Assembly (NCBI GenBank): GCA_017468365.1
Contig: JAFUIS010000016.1
Location: 1-40,100, forward strand
Direction: 5' to 3'
Origin: Oscillospiraceae bacterium
GTDB lineage: Bacteria; Bacillota; Clostridia; Oscillospirales; Ruminococcaceae
DNA length: 40,100 nucleotides
Below the pieces are notes generated by a model. The model was not told where the DNA came from. It searched no databases and saw only the letters and a program-made list of their open reading frames with translations. Of this stretch, positions 14,275 to 21,973 are shown in pieces; position 1 is the first letter of the stretch; each line of letters starts with the position of its first letter. Both the position numbers and the translations under genes were made by a program.

Positions 14275-15018
14275 ATGGAACTTATCAATATCAATTTCGA
14301 TTTCACAACGGATACTCCCCATTATTGGGATAATTTTTGGGATAATCCATATGGAATCGGAGGCGGTAAAAATGATCCCGACTCCAAAAGCAAAACTTTA
14401 CAAAAATATCATCAATTAGTGTGGAACCGTCAACTTCCAAACGGAGAAATTTTGGATTTAAAAATCCGCTCGGATAATAATTATCTTGTTTGGAACAGCA
14501 TTTCTTTTGGAAGCGATTCTATTTTAGCCAGTTTTAGATATAAAAAATATGAAAGTCATCTTGAGCAAGTTGCATCTGTTGTTCCTGATTACAAATTGTT
14601 TATTGAAACTTTTCTGCGAAAAGCCTATACAATCGGCGGTACCATAATATTTCCCAAAAATAATAGTATTAACCGTGCAAGAGGAATAAATCCCTTCATA
14701 TGTGACAGATGGGACTTAACTCTTGAATGTATAAGAAAGTATTACAACAATGAAGATAGCCCATTGTACAATGTTTTAAATGACAATAGGGAATTTTTTG
14801 ACCTGTTCGTTGATTTTAGAGGTTATGTTGATTTTTTCTTTCTTCAGGATTGTGTTTCTTCCGACTATAAGTCTGTAACCTTTTGGATTAAAAATGATTC
14901 TTTCAAAAAATATCCATTGCCTGAAAGTGTTGAAGAATATATCACTTGGATAAACAACCAACTCAAGTTTGTTAAAAAAAGAAACGAGCGAATAGATAAA
15001 TTTATAAATTTAAAATAA
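14275..15018 (+). CDS. DUF6994-like protein of unknown function
   Basis: 247 aa, cytoplasmic, no membrane segment. Features I recall from the DUF6994 family are present: I-N-F-D-F-T-T-D-T-P-x-Y-W near the N-terminus, G-x-G-G-G-K-N-D-P-D-S (about 30-37), Y-H-Q-L-V-W (45-50), the Y-T-I-G-G-T-I-I-F-P-K segment (117-127), ICDRWDLTLECIRRYY-type (143-157) and DFRGYVDFFFLQDCV (179-193). No catalytic motif is known to me. It is visibly more AT-rich than its neighbours and uses A/T-ending codons such as TTA, TTT and AAT more often, suggesting recent acquisition. There is no Shine-Dalgarno before the ATG, which follows a terminator by 12 nt. How it is transcribed is unclear. Confidence 0.7.
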   Translation: MELININFDFTTDTPHYWDNFWDNPYGIGGGKNDPDSKSKTLQKYHQLVWNRQLPNGEILDLKIRSDNNYLVWNSISFGSDSILASFRYKKYESHLEQVASVVPDYKLFIETFLRKAYTIGGTIIFPKNNSINRARGINPFICDRWDLTLECIRKYYNNEDSPLYNVLNDNREFFDLFVDFRGYVDFFFLQDCVSSDYKSVTFWIKNDSFKKYPLPESVEEYITWINNQLKFVKKRNERIDKFINLK

Positions 15019-15022
15019 AAAC

Positions 15023-15054
15023 AAAAAATCCCGCCTTCCGGCGGGATTTTTTTA
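15023..15054. terminator. bidirectional Rho-independent terminator
   Basis: AAAATCCCGCC, TTCC loop, GGCGGGATTTT with T-runs on both strands. It lies between the convergent DUF6994-like gene and the HEXXH-containing gene. Confidence 0.9.
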
Positions 15055-15840
15055 TTAAAATTCTTTTTCTGCTTCTCCTATATGGTCCCTTATCGCATTT
15101 TCGTTTTCAAGACAATAGGCATAAGAAGCTTCCATAAAATCCGTTATGCTGTTATTTTTATAAAGTTCGCTTATTTTATCAAGAACTGGCTTTCCGTTTA
15201 TAATCATATCGAAAAAATAAGGATAGACACAGCCGCCGTCTTCTCTTGGAAAATACGGATTTATCAAGCTTAATCTTTCATCACTCATTATGGCTTCCAC
15301 AACCATTTCGCTTAATATCCATTTAAGCGAAGGAGTTTCGTACTCTTCATAGTTGTCGCCGAAATGTTTGTTCCATACATAAAACCAAAAATAATGAATG
15401 ACCTCATGAATGGATAATCCCAATGCTCCTCTTTCGCTGTTGAGATAAAAAATATCAAAATACTTTTCCTGCAAAAACCTTGGGCAAACCGGGTTCATTG
15501 TTATGTTTCCCGTAAGGTCATTAAAAAGCAGTCCGGAATCCAGTTCAAACGCTTCGGAAAGTGCATCCTCGATTTGACTTTTGTGGTTCTGAAAATGCTC
15601 GTTATACCGGGTTATCTTACTTTCCAGCTCATCTTTTATATCGCCATAAACTTCTTCAAGAACTTTACAGATGTATTCTTTCTTTTCTTCAAAATTTCTT
15701 TTTTCAAGTTCCGTTTTATCTATCTGAGGATAAAAATACAGAACTGAATCGCTCCAGAAAGGTGTTTGTTCATCGGTTTGAAAAAGCATTATGCTTTCTA
15801 TGGAATGTTGATATCCGGGATTTTTATATGTGACATTCAT
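15055..15840 (-). CDS. hypothetical protein with HEXXH motif, possible zinc metallopeptidase
   Basis: 261 aa, with AAAGGTG before the ATG. No signal peptide, so probably cytoplasmic. The notable element is H145-E-V-I-H149 in a helix after a hydrophobic strand (GALGLSIHEVIHYFWFYVW), followed about 30 residues later by a second helix with conserved-looking acids, S-E178-M-V-V-E182-A-I. This is the geometry of gluzincin-type zinc peptidases, where a downstream Glu is the third ligand. The rest is rich in aromatic residues, and a charged coiled helix spans about 42-95. I do not recognise the family; the peptidase role is inference. It is co-directional with the gene at 15871, 30 nt apart. Confidence 0.6.
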   Translation of the reverse strand: MNVTYKNPGYQHSIESIMLFQTDEQTPFWSDSVLYFYPQIDKTELEKRNFEEKKEYICKVLEEVYGDIKDELESKITRYNEHFQNHKSQIEDALSEAFELDSGLLFNDLTGNITMNPVCPRFLQEKYFDIFYLNSERGALGLSIHEVIHYFWFYVWNKHFGDNYEEYETPSLKWILSEMVVEAIMSDERLSLINPYFPREDGGCVYPYFFDMIINGKPVLDKISELYKNNSITDFMEASYAYCLENENAIRDHIGEAEKEF

Positions 15841-15870
15841 TTATACACCTTTGTGTTTTATTAAAAAATT

Positions 15871-16680
15871 TTATCTGTAATCGTCCATTTCAAAAGTGAA
15901 AGTTCCCACTTCTCCGAACTCGTCATATTTGATTTCTTTTCCGGGAACAACAAATCCGCAGCTGTGAGAAAGCGGAGTGACTTCGACCATTTCGCCTTTG
16001 TTTTCCATCCAGTCAAGGCGGCAGACAATGACACTGGTGCAGATGTAATAGATATCCGCAACGTCTTTTCGCATGGCGACATAATCCGCGCCGTCATGGG
16101 AATAACAAAGTGCGGTGCACTGTTCTTCCCCTTCAAGAAGGTCTTTTATCTTTCTGATAAGTTCGCCGTCTTTTTCGTCTTTCATAAGCTCGTTTTTGAT
16201 GAATTTTCCGACGAAAAGATAGTTTTTCCTTCCGTTTTCGGAAAGTCCGTCTTTCTCAAGAATATCAAAAACGTTGGAATCTTCCGGAAATCCTTCAAGA
16301 AGAAGCGCAAGCGGATTTTCCTTGACGGATTTTCTGTAAGTCATAAGGCTTACGGTTTCGCCTTCGGCTATTTTTCCGTCAACAAAAGGCATAATGGGAT
16401 CCGCCCAAAAACGAATGTAATCCTTACCGAAAAGCGGGGATTCTTCCGTAAGCGTGCTTTCATGATCGCAAAGTTCTTTTCCGCCGTTTCTCACAACTCT
16501 GTAAAGTTCTTCGCTTTTAACTTCTTTCGATGCGGAAAAAAGTGCGCCTACGGTTTCTTCAAGAAGGTTTTTCACCTCTTCGGAAGAAAGTTCGCCGCGG
16601 TTTTCAAGTTTTTCTATCTTCGCAAAAAGCTCTTCGGCACTTGCGGAATTAAGTTTTTCAATGGCTTCGTCGTATCTCAT
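15871..16680 (-). CDS. hypothetical protein coupled to the DUF2284 gene
   Basis: 269 aa, cytoplasmic. The ATG at 16680 overlaps the stop of the DUF2284 gene (stop at 16677) by 4 nt, so the two are co-translated. The N-terminal ~60 residues are helical and acidic (A-x-A-E-E-L-F-A-K-I-E-K-L-E, then LSSEEVKNLLEETVGALF), followed by an alpha/beta region with W-A-D-P-I-M-P-F and, near the C-terminus, T-S-V-I-V-C-R-L-D-W-M-E and E-V-T-P-L-S-H-S-C-G-F. I recognise no domain or catalytic motif. The coupling suggests a shared role with the metal-binding DUF2284 protein, which is inference. Confidence 0.7.
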   Translation of the reverse strand: MRYDEAIEKLNSASAEELFAKIEKLENRGELSSEEVKNLLEETVGALFSASKEVKSEELYRVVRNGGKELCDHESTLTEESPLFGKDYIRFWADPIMPFVDGKIAEGETVSLMTYRKSVKENPLALLLEGFPEDSNVFDILEKDGLSENGRKNYLFVGKFIKNELMKDEKDGELIRKIKDLLEGEEQCTALCYSHDGADYVAMRKDVADIYYICTSVIVCRLDWMENKGEMVEVTPLSHSCGFVVPGKEIKYDEFGEVGTFTFEMDDYR

Positions 16681-17291
16681 TTTTTCTCGTCCTCTATTTC
16701 AATCTCTTCGGAATCGCTCAGAAGCCCCACTATAAAGAGGAAGTATTCCGGGGCTTTTCCGTTTTCTATCCAAAGGATCTTTGTTCCGAAAACCTCTTCC
16801 GCGGTTTTAACAAGGTTTCCGCCGATAGCGTCTATCGCCGGACGGATATCATCCTCATGACGGCAGGGTTTTCCTTTCGGACGGGTGCAGCGTTTGCATT
16901 TTGCGCAGTGTCCTCCGTCAAGCGCAAAAGAACCTGGGTTTTCCCTTTCGACGGAAAGGATCCATTTGCTTGCAAGGATATAGTTCTGGTGGCGAATTCC
17001 GAGCACAAGGGAATCCACCTCTTCGCTTGTCATTCCGTGCTCAACTATATCATCTTCAAGATACATTTTGAACGCGAAAAGATGAAGGTATTTATAGTTG
17101 TTCCAATATTTTTCCTTTACGTCAAAAGTATAGGGCGGGCATCCCCATTTTGCACCGAAGTTGGGACACATTTTGCAGCATTCGATAAACCTTTCCACCT
17201 CGACGTAATCTTTAAGATAATCGGCGGTGGAAATGACCTTGTGTTCCCTTTCGACGGATTTTATTCCTTTTGCTTTTCTGAATCGAATCAT
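16677..17291 (-). CDS. DUF2284 predicted metal-binding protein
   Basis: 204 aa. DUF2284 proteins carry two cysteine clusters, both present here: C38-C-x2-C42 ... W-G-C51-P-P-Y, and C129-x2-C132-x2-C135 ... G-K-P-C143-R-H. The second resembles an iron-sulfur or zinc-binding knuckle, while the first with GCPPY is the family hallmark. The protein is soluble and of ordinary family length. The biological role of DUF2284 is not established; corrinoid and electron-transfer contexts have been suggested for some members. It is first in a unit with the gene at 15871, with which it overlaps. A weak SD (AAGGATG) lies 7 nt before the ATG. Confidence 0.85.
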   Translation of the reverse strand: MIRFRKAKGIKSVEREHKVISTADYLKDYVEVERFIECCKMCPNFGAKWGCPPYTFDVKEKYWNNYKYLHLFAFKMYLEDDIVEHGMTSEEVDSLVLGIRHQNYILASKWILSVERENPGSFALDGGHCAKCKRCTRPKGKPCRHEDDIRPAIDAIGGNLVKTAEEVFGTKILWIENGKAPEYFLFIVGLLSDSEEIEIEDEKK

Positions 17292-17342
17292 ATATCAGAC
17301 ATCCTTAAATTAATATAGAGTAATGATAACATAAATGGGTGA

Positions 17343-17843
17343 TTATTGCAAACCGTTTGCAAGTTCCTCAATAACAACGCGGTATGCCGGCGAATAGAGT
17401 TTTCTGTATTTTTCGCTGTGACTTATCATCTGACAGTCATATCCGGAAACGAAATCGCGGAATTCTTCCGCACTGAAAGGCGTCTTATTTATTTTAACAA
17501 GCATTTCAAGCCCCATTATTTTCGGCAAAAGGGTGCCTTTTTGCCCTTCGTTTGCACTTTTTATAAAAATCTCGCAGATTTTTTCCGCCGGAATTCCAAG
17601 CGCTTTTGCCTTGTGAAGATCAAGCCTCGCGTAGCCGTTTCCAATCGGTTCGATAAGCTGAGCACCGTCGTCGGCTTCGATGTTTTCCATCTCGTTTTTG
17701 AGCATGCTCAAAGCCTGCTCTTCATTTTTGATAAGATGTCCGCAGCCGTATGCGCTTTGGTAACAAAGCTTCATCGCGTCCTGCGGCGTCATTTCCGGAT
17801 ATTTTTCAAAATTATATAAAAGGATAGCTTCAAAATTTTCCAA
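17343..17843 (-). CDS. conserved hypothetical protein
   Basis: 166 aa, soluble. Conserved-looking blocks are C-Y-Q-S-A-Y-G-C-G-H-L-I (27-38), I-G-N-G-Y-A-R-L-D-L-H (67-77), and near the end M-I-S-H-S-E-K-Y-R-K-L-Y-S-P-A-Y-R-V-V. I recall this three-block pattern from uncharacterised Clostridia proteins but know of no assigned function; the invariant Cys, His and Asn could form an active or metal site. An AAAAGGAG SD precedes the ATG. It lies 52 nt upstream of the DUF2284 gene on the same strand, so may be co-transcribed. Confidence 0.7.
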   Translation of the reverse strand: MENFEAILLYNFEKYPEMTPQDAMKLCYQSAYGCGHLIKNEEQALSMLKNEMENIEADDGAQLIEPIGNGYARLDLHKAKALGIPAEKICEIFIKSANEGQKGTLLPKIMGLEMLVKINKTPFSAEEFRDFVSGYDCQMISHSEKYRKLYSPAYRVVIEELANGLQ

Positions 17844-17961
17844 AACAAAAAACTCCTTTTAAAATCAACATAATTTGCATTTAAACGGTTGAATTATTCA
17901 TAACATTTGATTTATTATAATTATAATAACATAAATTTTCATTGTTTTACAGGTGTTTTTT

Positions 17962-18843
17962 ATGAACCGAATTTTTTCCGTAAACGGAATTATAGATCTT
18001 TGCAGGGAATATTTTGATCGAAAGTTGACTCGCTCCGCAGCAGCTCTTTCGTATTATCTGATCCTCACCCTTTTTCCAATGCTCATCTGCGCCCAATGGA
18101 TCCTTTCGCTTTTCGGCGAAGATATTGTACTTTTTCTAAAAGATTTTTCGTCTATAATCCCTTCCGAAGTTCTTTTGATAATCGAAGATTATCTTGCCTA
18201 TACCTCTTCCGGTTCCACCGGTCTTTTGCTTATCGGTCTTTCCACCGCAATATATACCGGTGCTTCCGCATTCAGAGTTCTTTCCGACGCGCTTCGAGAA
18301 ATTTTTGAAAGCACCGGCGGAAACAAAACCGCAAGATTTGTTTTCAGCTTTGTCTATGCGGTGGCTTTTCTTGCCGCGGTATATCTTTTTGCCATAATCG
18401 TCATCACCGGAAGGTGGCTTATCAACCTTTGCGAGCCGATTTTTGAAAACCTGGATTTTATTAATTTTCTCGGTCTTGCAAATATCTGGAACTGGTTCCG
18501 CTTTGTAATTCTTGATATTCTTTCCGCGGCAATGCTTTATACAGTCTATTTTTTCAACGCCTGGCGAAGCCCCTGTCACATAAACGTTCTTCCCGGTGCG
18601 GCGATAGGCTCCGTTCTTTTCACCGTCGTCAGCGGATTTTTCTCCTGGTTCATAAGTTCCTCGGTAAAATATTCCGCAGTCTACGGCTCCCTCGCTTCAG
18701 TAATCATTCTGATGCTCTGGCTTTATATCCTTGCCAACATAATCCTTATCGGTGCAGTGGTCAACAAAAAACTCAGCGACCACCGTTCCGACCCGAAAAT
18801 GAAACTTCACACCGACGTTCACAGTTTTATCAAAAAGAAATAA
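17962..18843 (+). CDS. YihY/BrkB-family inner membrane protein
   Basis: 293 aa. The ATG at 17962 is used; an in-frame GTG at 17953 overlaps the AGGTG SD. About six TM helices. Family hallmarks are the N-terminal RSAAALSYYLILTLFPMLI segment (27-45, cf. AASLAYYTLLSLFPLL), the P-C-H-I-N-V-L-P-G-A-A-I-G-S motif before TM5 (about 210-223), and Y-S-A-V-Y-G-S-L-A-S-V-I-I-L-M-L-W-L-Y in the last helix pair. Once annotated as ribonuclease BN, this family is now regarded as membrane proteins or transporters of uncertain function. Monocistronic, ending in a bidirectional terminator. Confidence 0.9.
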   Translation: MNRIFSVNGIIDLCREYFDRKLTRSAAALSYYLILTLFPMLICAQWILSLFGEDIVLFLKDFSSIIPSEVLLIIEDYLAYTSSGSTGLLLIGLSTAIYTGASAFRVLSDALREIFESTGGNKTARFVFSFVYAVAFLAAVYLFAIIVITGRWLINLCEPIFENLDFINFLGLANIWNWFRFVILDILSAAMLYTVYFFNAWRSPCHINVLPGAAIGSVLFTVVSGFFSWFISSSVKYSAVYGSLASVIILMLWLYILANIILIGAVVNKKLSDHRSDPKMKLHTDVHSFIKKK

Positions 18844-18845
18844 AG

Positions 18846-18876
18846 AAAAACTCCCGCTCAGATGCGGGAGTTTTTA
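18846..18876. terminator. bidirectional Rho-independent terminator
   Basis: AAAAACTCCCGC, TCAGAT loop, GCGGGAGTTTTT. Its downstream arm overlaps the end of the convergent HTH gene. Confidence 0.9.
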
Positions 18877-19301
18877 TAATATTCATTTATAAGGCCAAAA
18901 ACGTCCTTCGGCTTTCCCCTGAGAATCACTCTCGGCGTTTTATAGTTTCCGTCAAAGCTGAAGTTTATATCTTTATAATCTCCTTCGCTTATCCGGTAAC
19001 AGAAAAATTCCGCAGTTGCCATCCTGTCCGCATCCGGAAGGTCAAGAATAACGCAGGCTTCTTCTTCCTTTTTGCTGTCGTTGAGCATAAAATCATAAAC
19101 AACACTGTTGTTCCTTGCAATAATGCTCGGTCTTACCGCCGGGTTCTTTATGAACGCATCTACCTCTTCCGGAGTAAAATGCCACATTCCGTTTATCTTT
19201 TCTCCATTAAGTATTCCCGAAGCGATATAATTCCTTATGGTGCGGTCAGAAAGACCGGTTATCATTGTAAGGTGGTTTATAAGATAAAGTTCTTCTTCCA
19301 T
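18858..19301 (-). CDS. MerR-like/excisionase-type HTH protein
   Basis: 147 aa, with AAAAGGAG before the ATG. Residues 4-52 form a MerR-type winged helix-turn-helix: LYLINHLTMITGLSDRTIRNYIASG, then a short wing and F-T-P-E-E-V-D-A-F-I. The remaining ~90 residues are an alpha/beta effector-like region (V-I-L-D-L-P...F-C-Y-R-I...F-S-F-D-G-N) that I do not recognise. Likely a DNA-binding regulator; the similar excisionase family is small and mobile-element linked, but no element is visible here. It is divergent from the XRE gene at 19477 and has a good promoter at 19372-19344. Confidence 0.75.
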   Translation of the reverse strand: MEEELYLINHLTMITGLSDRTIRNYIASGILNGEKINGMWHFTPEEVDAFIKNPAVRPSIIARNNSVVYDFMLNDSKKEEEACVILDLPDADRMATAEFFCYRISEGDYKDINFSFDGNYKTPRVILRGKPKDVFGLINEYYKNSRI

Positions 19302-19343
19302 TTTTGAAAACTCCTTTTTTGTTCATTCGCCGGCTTTAATTAA

Positions 19344-19372
19344 ATTATAGTGCCTGCTTTCGTCGTTTTCAA
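19344..19372 (-). promoter_or_regulatory. sigma-A promoter of the MerR-like gene
   Basis: Minus-strand TTGAAA (19372-19367), a 17-nt spacer and TATAAT (19349-19344), 43 nt before the start codon. Confidence 0.75.
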
Positions 19373-19401
19373 TTTGAAATAAGGCAAGATTTTCATAACC
19401 G

Positions 19402-19460
19402 CAACCAATAGTTGACATGTGGTTGGTAGTCTGCAACGGATAATTTTGGTAATATATAAT
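19402..19460 (+). promoter_or_regulatory. promoter and possible operator of the XRE gene
   Basis: -10 TATAAT at 19455-19460 with no good -35 at 17 nt, which suggests activator dependence. Upstream lies the inverted repeat CAACCA (19402-19407)/TGGTTG (19420-19425), a possible regulator site. The TTGACA at 19412-19417 within it is too far from the -10 to serve as -35. Confidence 0.4.
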
Positions 19461-19476
19461 CACGGAGGTGATAAAA

Positions 19477-20151
19477 TTGACTCTTGGTGAAAGAATTGCA
19501 AATTTAAGAAAGGAATCAGGATATTCCCAGGAATATATCGCCGAACAGCTTGAAGTTTCCCGCCAGGCTGTTTCAAAATGGGAAAAAGATATGTCTTCTC
19601 CTGATACCGGAAATCTTATAAAACTTGCAAAACTGCTTAATACTTCTGTGCAGTTTCTGGCAACGGGAAAGGATTTTTATTTTCCGGAAGGAAAACCCGC
19701 CCCGGAAAAGAAAAAAATCAACATAAAAAAACTGATTTTAGTTGTTATCGGAACTATTGCCGGTCTTTTGTTTTCAGCTTACGTTCTTGTCGGACTTTTC
19801 GGACCGGTTTCCGTTGATTCCGCCGCCTGTTCCGGCGGTTACAAAACTTTTCTTTATGAAAAATATTCGGAAGAATTCAGCAATACGTTTTTAGAAAACC
19901 TTGATGACTATGACGAAAGGCACCCGGTTTTTATTTCCGCAAAACCTCGCGGCAGCGAACATTTTCAAATGTCCTCTTTCAGAAGAAACGTCAACGTTAC
20001 CATTACGGTTATCGGTGAAACCGAAGTGGGCAACGAATATCCATACAGCGTAATTTTTAAAGGCAAACGCATCTGGTATGATACTTACAAATGGGAACTC
20101 GTTTCCGTAACAGAAATGGACCCCCTATATATTTTCAATAAATCAACATAA
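19477..20151 (+). CDS. XRE-family regulator with one membrane segment
   Basis: 224 aa from the TTG at 19477, 8 nt after GGAGG; the in-frame GTG at 19468 overlaps the SD. Residues 2-60 are an XRE HTH domain (LGERIANLRKESGYSQEYIA, then VSRQAVSKWEKDMSSPDT). A lysine-rich linker leads to one TM helix (about 84-107, LILVVIGTIAGLLFSAYVLVG), and the ~115-residue C-terminal part would lie outside the cell. This single-pass layout suggests a membrane-bound sensor-regulator; ligand unknown. It is divergently transcribed from the MerR-like gene and ends at a long hairpin terminator. Confidence 0.85.
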   Translation: MTLGERIANLRKESGYSQEYIAEQLEVSRQAVSKWEKDMSSPDTGNLIKLAKLLNTSVQFLATGKDFYFPEGKPAPEKKKINIKKLILVVIGTIAGLLFSAYVLVGLFGPVSVDSAACSGGYKTFLYEKYSEEFSNTFLENLDDYDERHPVFISAKPRGSEHFQMSSFRRNVNVTITVIGETEVGNEYPYSVIFKGKRIWYDTYKWELVSVTEMDPLYIFNKST

Positions 20152-20190
20152 ATAAACACCCCTGCGGAAAATCCGCAGGGGCGTTTATTT
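20150..20190. terminator. long bidirectional terminator hairpin
   Basis: AATAAAC-a-CCCCTGCGGA (from 20151), AAA loop, TCCGCAGGGG-c-GTTTATT: 17 pairs with one mismatch. It lies between the convergent XRE and aminotransferase genes. Confidence 0.9.
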
Positions 20191-20192
20191 TA

Positions 20193-21365
20193 TCAATTTT
20201 CTTTTTTCGCTTTATAGATTCTTTCAAAGGTCGCTTCAAGAACGCGTTTCGGACAAGCGATGTTGATTCGCTCAAAACCGATTCCGCCTTTTCCGAAAAC
20301 GTAACCCTCGTCAAAAATCGCCTGTGCTTTATGTATCATAAAGTCCTCAAGTTCTTTTTCGTCCATTCCCCATGCTCTGAAATCGAGCCACATAAGGTAA
20401 GTTCCTTCAAGGCGGTGGACCTTTACTTCCGGCATTTTTTCCGCGACGAATTCTTCAACGAATTTTCTGTTTTCGTCAAGGTGGATAAGAAGTTCCTCAA
20501 GCCATTCTTCGCATTTGTCATAAGCAAGCTCACAGGCTTTATATCCGAAGATATTGAGAGAAAAATATCCTCTTGCCTGGGTCATTTTGTTTCTGTATTC
20601 CTCACTGGGAATAAAGATATTGGAAGTCTGAAGACCCGCAAGGTTGAAGGTCTTGCTGGGCGCGGTACAGATAGCGCAGTTATTGAGATATTTTTCCTCA
20701 AAAGTTCCCATGGAAACGTGCTCGTATCCCGGCATGATAAGGTCGAAATGGATCTCGTCGGAAATGATGAAAACGTTGTTTTCAAGACAGATTTCGCAAA
20801 GTTTAAGAAGTTCCTCTTTCGTCCAGATACGACCTATGGGGTTATGAGGGCTCGAAAGAATGCAAAGGGTGGTTTCGGGTCTTGCGGCTTTTTCCGCAAA
20901 ATCCTCAAAGTCAATGCTGTATTTGGTCCCCTCAAGGATAAGTTCGCTTCCGAGAACCGTTCTTCCGTTTGCCTCAACGCTGGAATAGAAAGGATAGTAG
21001 ACCGGGGTGAGCATAAGAACGGAATCGCCGTCTTTGGTGAATGCTCCAACCATTTCTTTGATTGCCGGAACAACGCCCGCGGTCATTACGAACCATTCTT
21101 TCTTCGGAGAAAATCCGTGGCGGCGCTCCATCCAGGAAGTTACGCTTTTATAATAATTTTCGGTCTCGCCGGTGTATCCCAAAACGGTTCTGTCGAGATA
21201 TTCTTTAAGGCCTTCGATTATTTCGGGCGGATTTTTAAGTTCCATATCCGCAACGGAAAGCGGAACAATTTCATCGGAAGCTTCCGGAAGCTGAGCATAC
21301 ATGCCTTCCCATTTATGGGCGCCGGTATTTCTTCTGTTGATAAGAGTTTCAAAATCGTATTTCAT
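20193..21365 (-). CDS. PatB/MalY-type PLP-dependent aminotransferase (C-S lyase)
   Basis: 390 aa. The ATG at 21365 is preceded by AAGGAG; a longer open frame upstream adds a basic non-conserved leader that overlaps the HD gene. Fold-type I aminotransferase of class I/II. Visible motifs are S-V-A-D-M-E (37-42), SPHNPIGR (172-179), SDEIHFDL (202-209) and the PLP-binding Lys K238 in APSKTFNLAGLQ. SDEIH with the S-V-A-D-M start is typical of the MalY/PatB group, which cleaves cystathionine or other C-S bonds and may also aminate. Third gene of an operon after the Mrp ATPase and HD protein, 10 nt after the latter. All active-site residues are intact. Confidence 0.92.
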   Translation of the reverse strand: MKYDFETLINRRNTGAHKWEGMYAQLPEASDEIVPLSVADMELKNPPEIIEGLKEYLDRTVLGYTGETENYYKSVTSWMERRHGFSPKKEWFVMTAGVVPAIKEMVGAFTKDGDSVLMLTPVYYPFYSSVEANGRTVLGSELILEGTKYSIDFEDFAEKAARPETTLCILSSPHNPIGRIWTKEELLKLCEICLENNVFIISDEIHFDLIMPGYEHVSMGTFEEKYLNNCAICTAPSKTFNLAGLQTSNIFIPSEEYRNKMTQARGYFSLNIFGYKACELAYDKCEEWLEELLIHLDENRKFVEEFVAEKMPEVKVHRLEGTYLMWLDFRAWGMDEKELEDFMIHKAQAIFDEGYVFGKGGIGFERINIACPKRVLEATFERIYKAKKEN

Positions 21366-21375
21366 TTTGTTCTCC

Positions 21376-21954
21376 TTATTCTTCAATGCCTTCCATTTCG
21401 GCTTCAACGGAAGCTTCGCAGGATTTCATTGCTTCAAGAGTTTTTTCAAGAAGATTGGAAAGTTCCCATCCAAGGCGCTCCGCACCGAGTTTTATCACGT
21501 CGCGGCTGCAGCCTGCGGCAAACTTTTTATCTTTGAACTTTTTCTTAACGCTGGAAACGTCCATATCCATGCAGCTTTTGGAAGGGCGCATTTTTGCCGC
21601 CGCCCAGATAAGTCCGGTAAGTTCATCGGCCGCAAAAAGCACCTTTTCCATAAGGTGTTCCGGTTCGACGTCGGAGGTCATTCCATAAGCATGGCTGCAT
21701 ACGGCGTGGATGAATCTTTCGTCAAAGCCCGCTTCACGAAGAAGCTCCGGAGCTTTTATGCAGTGTTCCTCCGGCCAGTTTTCAAAGTCGACGTCATGAA
21801 GAAGTCCGACGGTTGCCCAAAAATCCGCTTCGTCACCGTAACCGAGTTCGTTTGCGTACCAGCGCATAACTCCCTCAACGGTATATGCATGGCGGATGTG
21901 GAAAGCAACTTTGTTATATTTTTTAAGAGTTTCGACAGCGTTTTCTCTGTTCAT
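21376..21954 (-). CDS. HD-domain hydrolase
   Basis: 192 aa. The ATG at 21954 follows AAGGAGG. Metal-site residues of the HD fold: H19/H22 region (AFHIRHAYTVE), H53-D54 (GLLHDVDFENWPEEH), H64, and an A-D-E-L-T segment downstream. This H-D-V-D-F-E-x-x-P-E-E-H pattern is that of a widespread subgroup annotated only as HD-domain proteins, and the substrate is unknown. Cytoplasmic, with a C-terminal helical, acidic tail. It lies between the Mrp gene (19 nt after its stop) and the aminotransferase (10 nt before its start), so it is translated from one operon mRNA. Confidence 0.85.
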   Translation of the reverse strand: MNRENAVETLKKYNKVAFHIRHAYTVEGVMRWYANELGYGDEADFWATVGLLHDVDFENWPEEHCIKAPELLREAGFDERFIHAVCSHAYGMTSDVEPEHLMEKVLFAADELTGLIWAAAKMRPSKSCMDMDVSSVKKKFKDKKFAAGCSRDVIKLGAERLGWELSNLLEKTLEAMKSCEASVEAEMEGIEE

Positions 21955-21973
21955 TTTGTCCTCCTTGGGGTCA

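Noticed and set aside
17697-17712. Palindrome TTTGAGCATGCTCAAA as a regulatory site.
   Set aside because: It lies inside a gene and encodes the ordinary L-S-M-L-K stretch; the same coincidence occurs at 27010-27027 in the ARH gene.
19412-19417. TTGACA as -35 of the XRE gene at 19477.
   Set aside because: The only good -10 is 37 nt downstream, far beyond a usable spacer.
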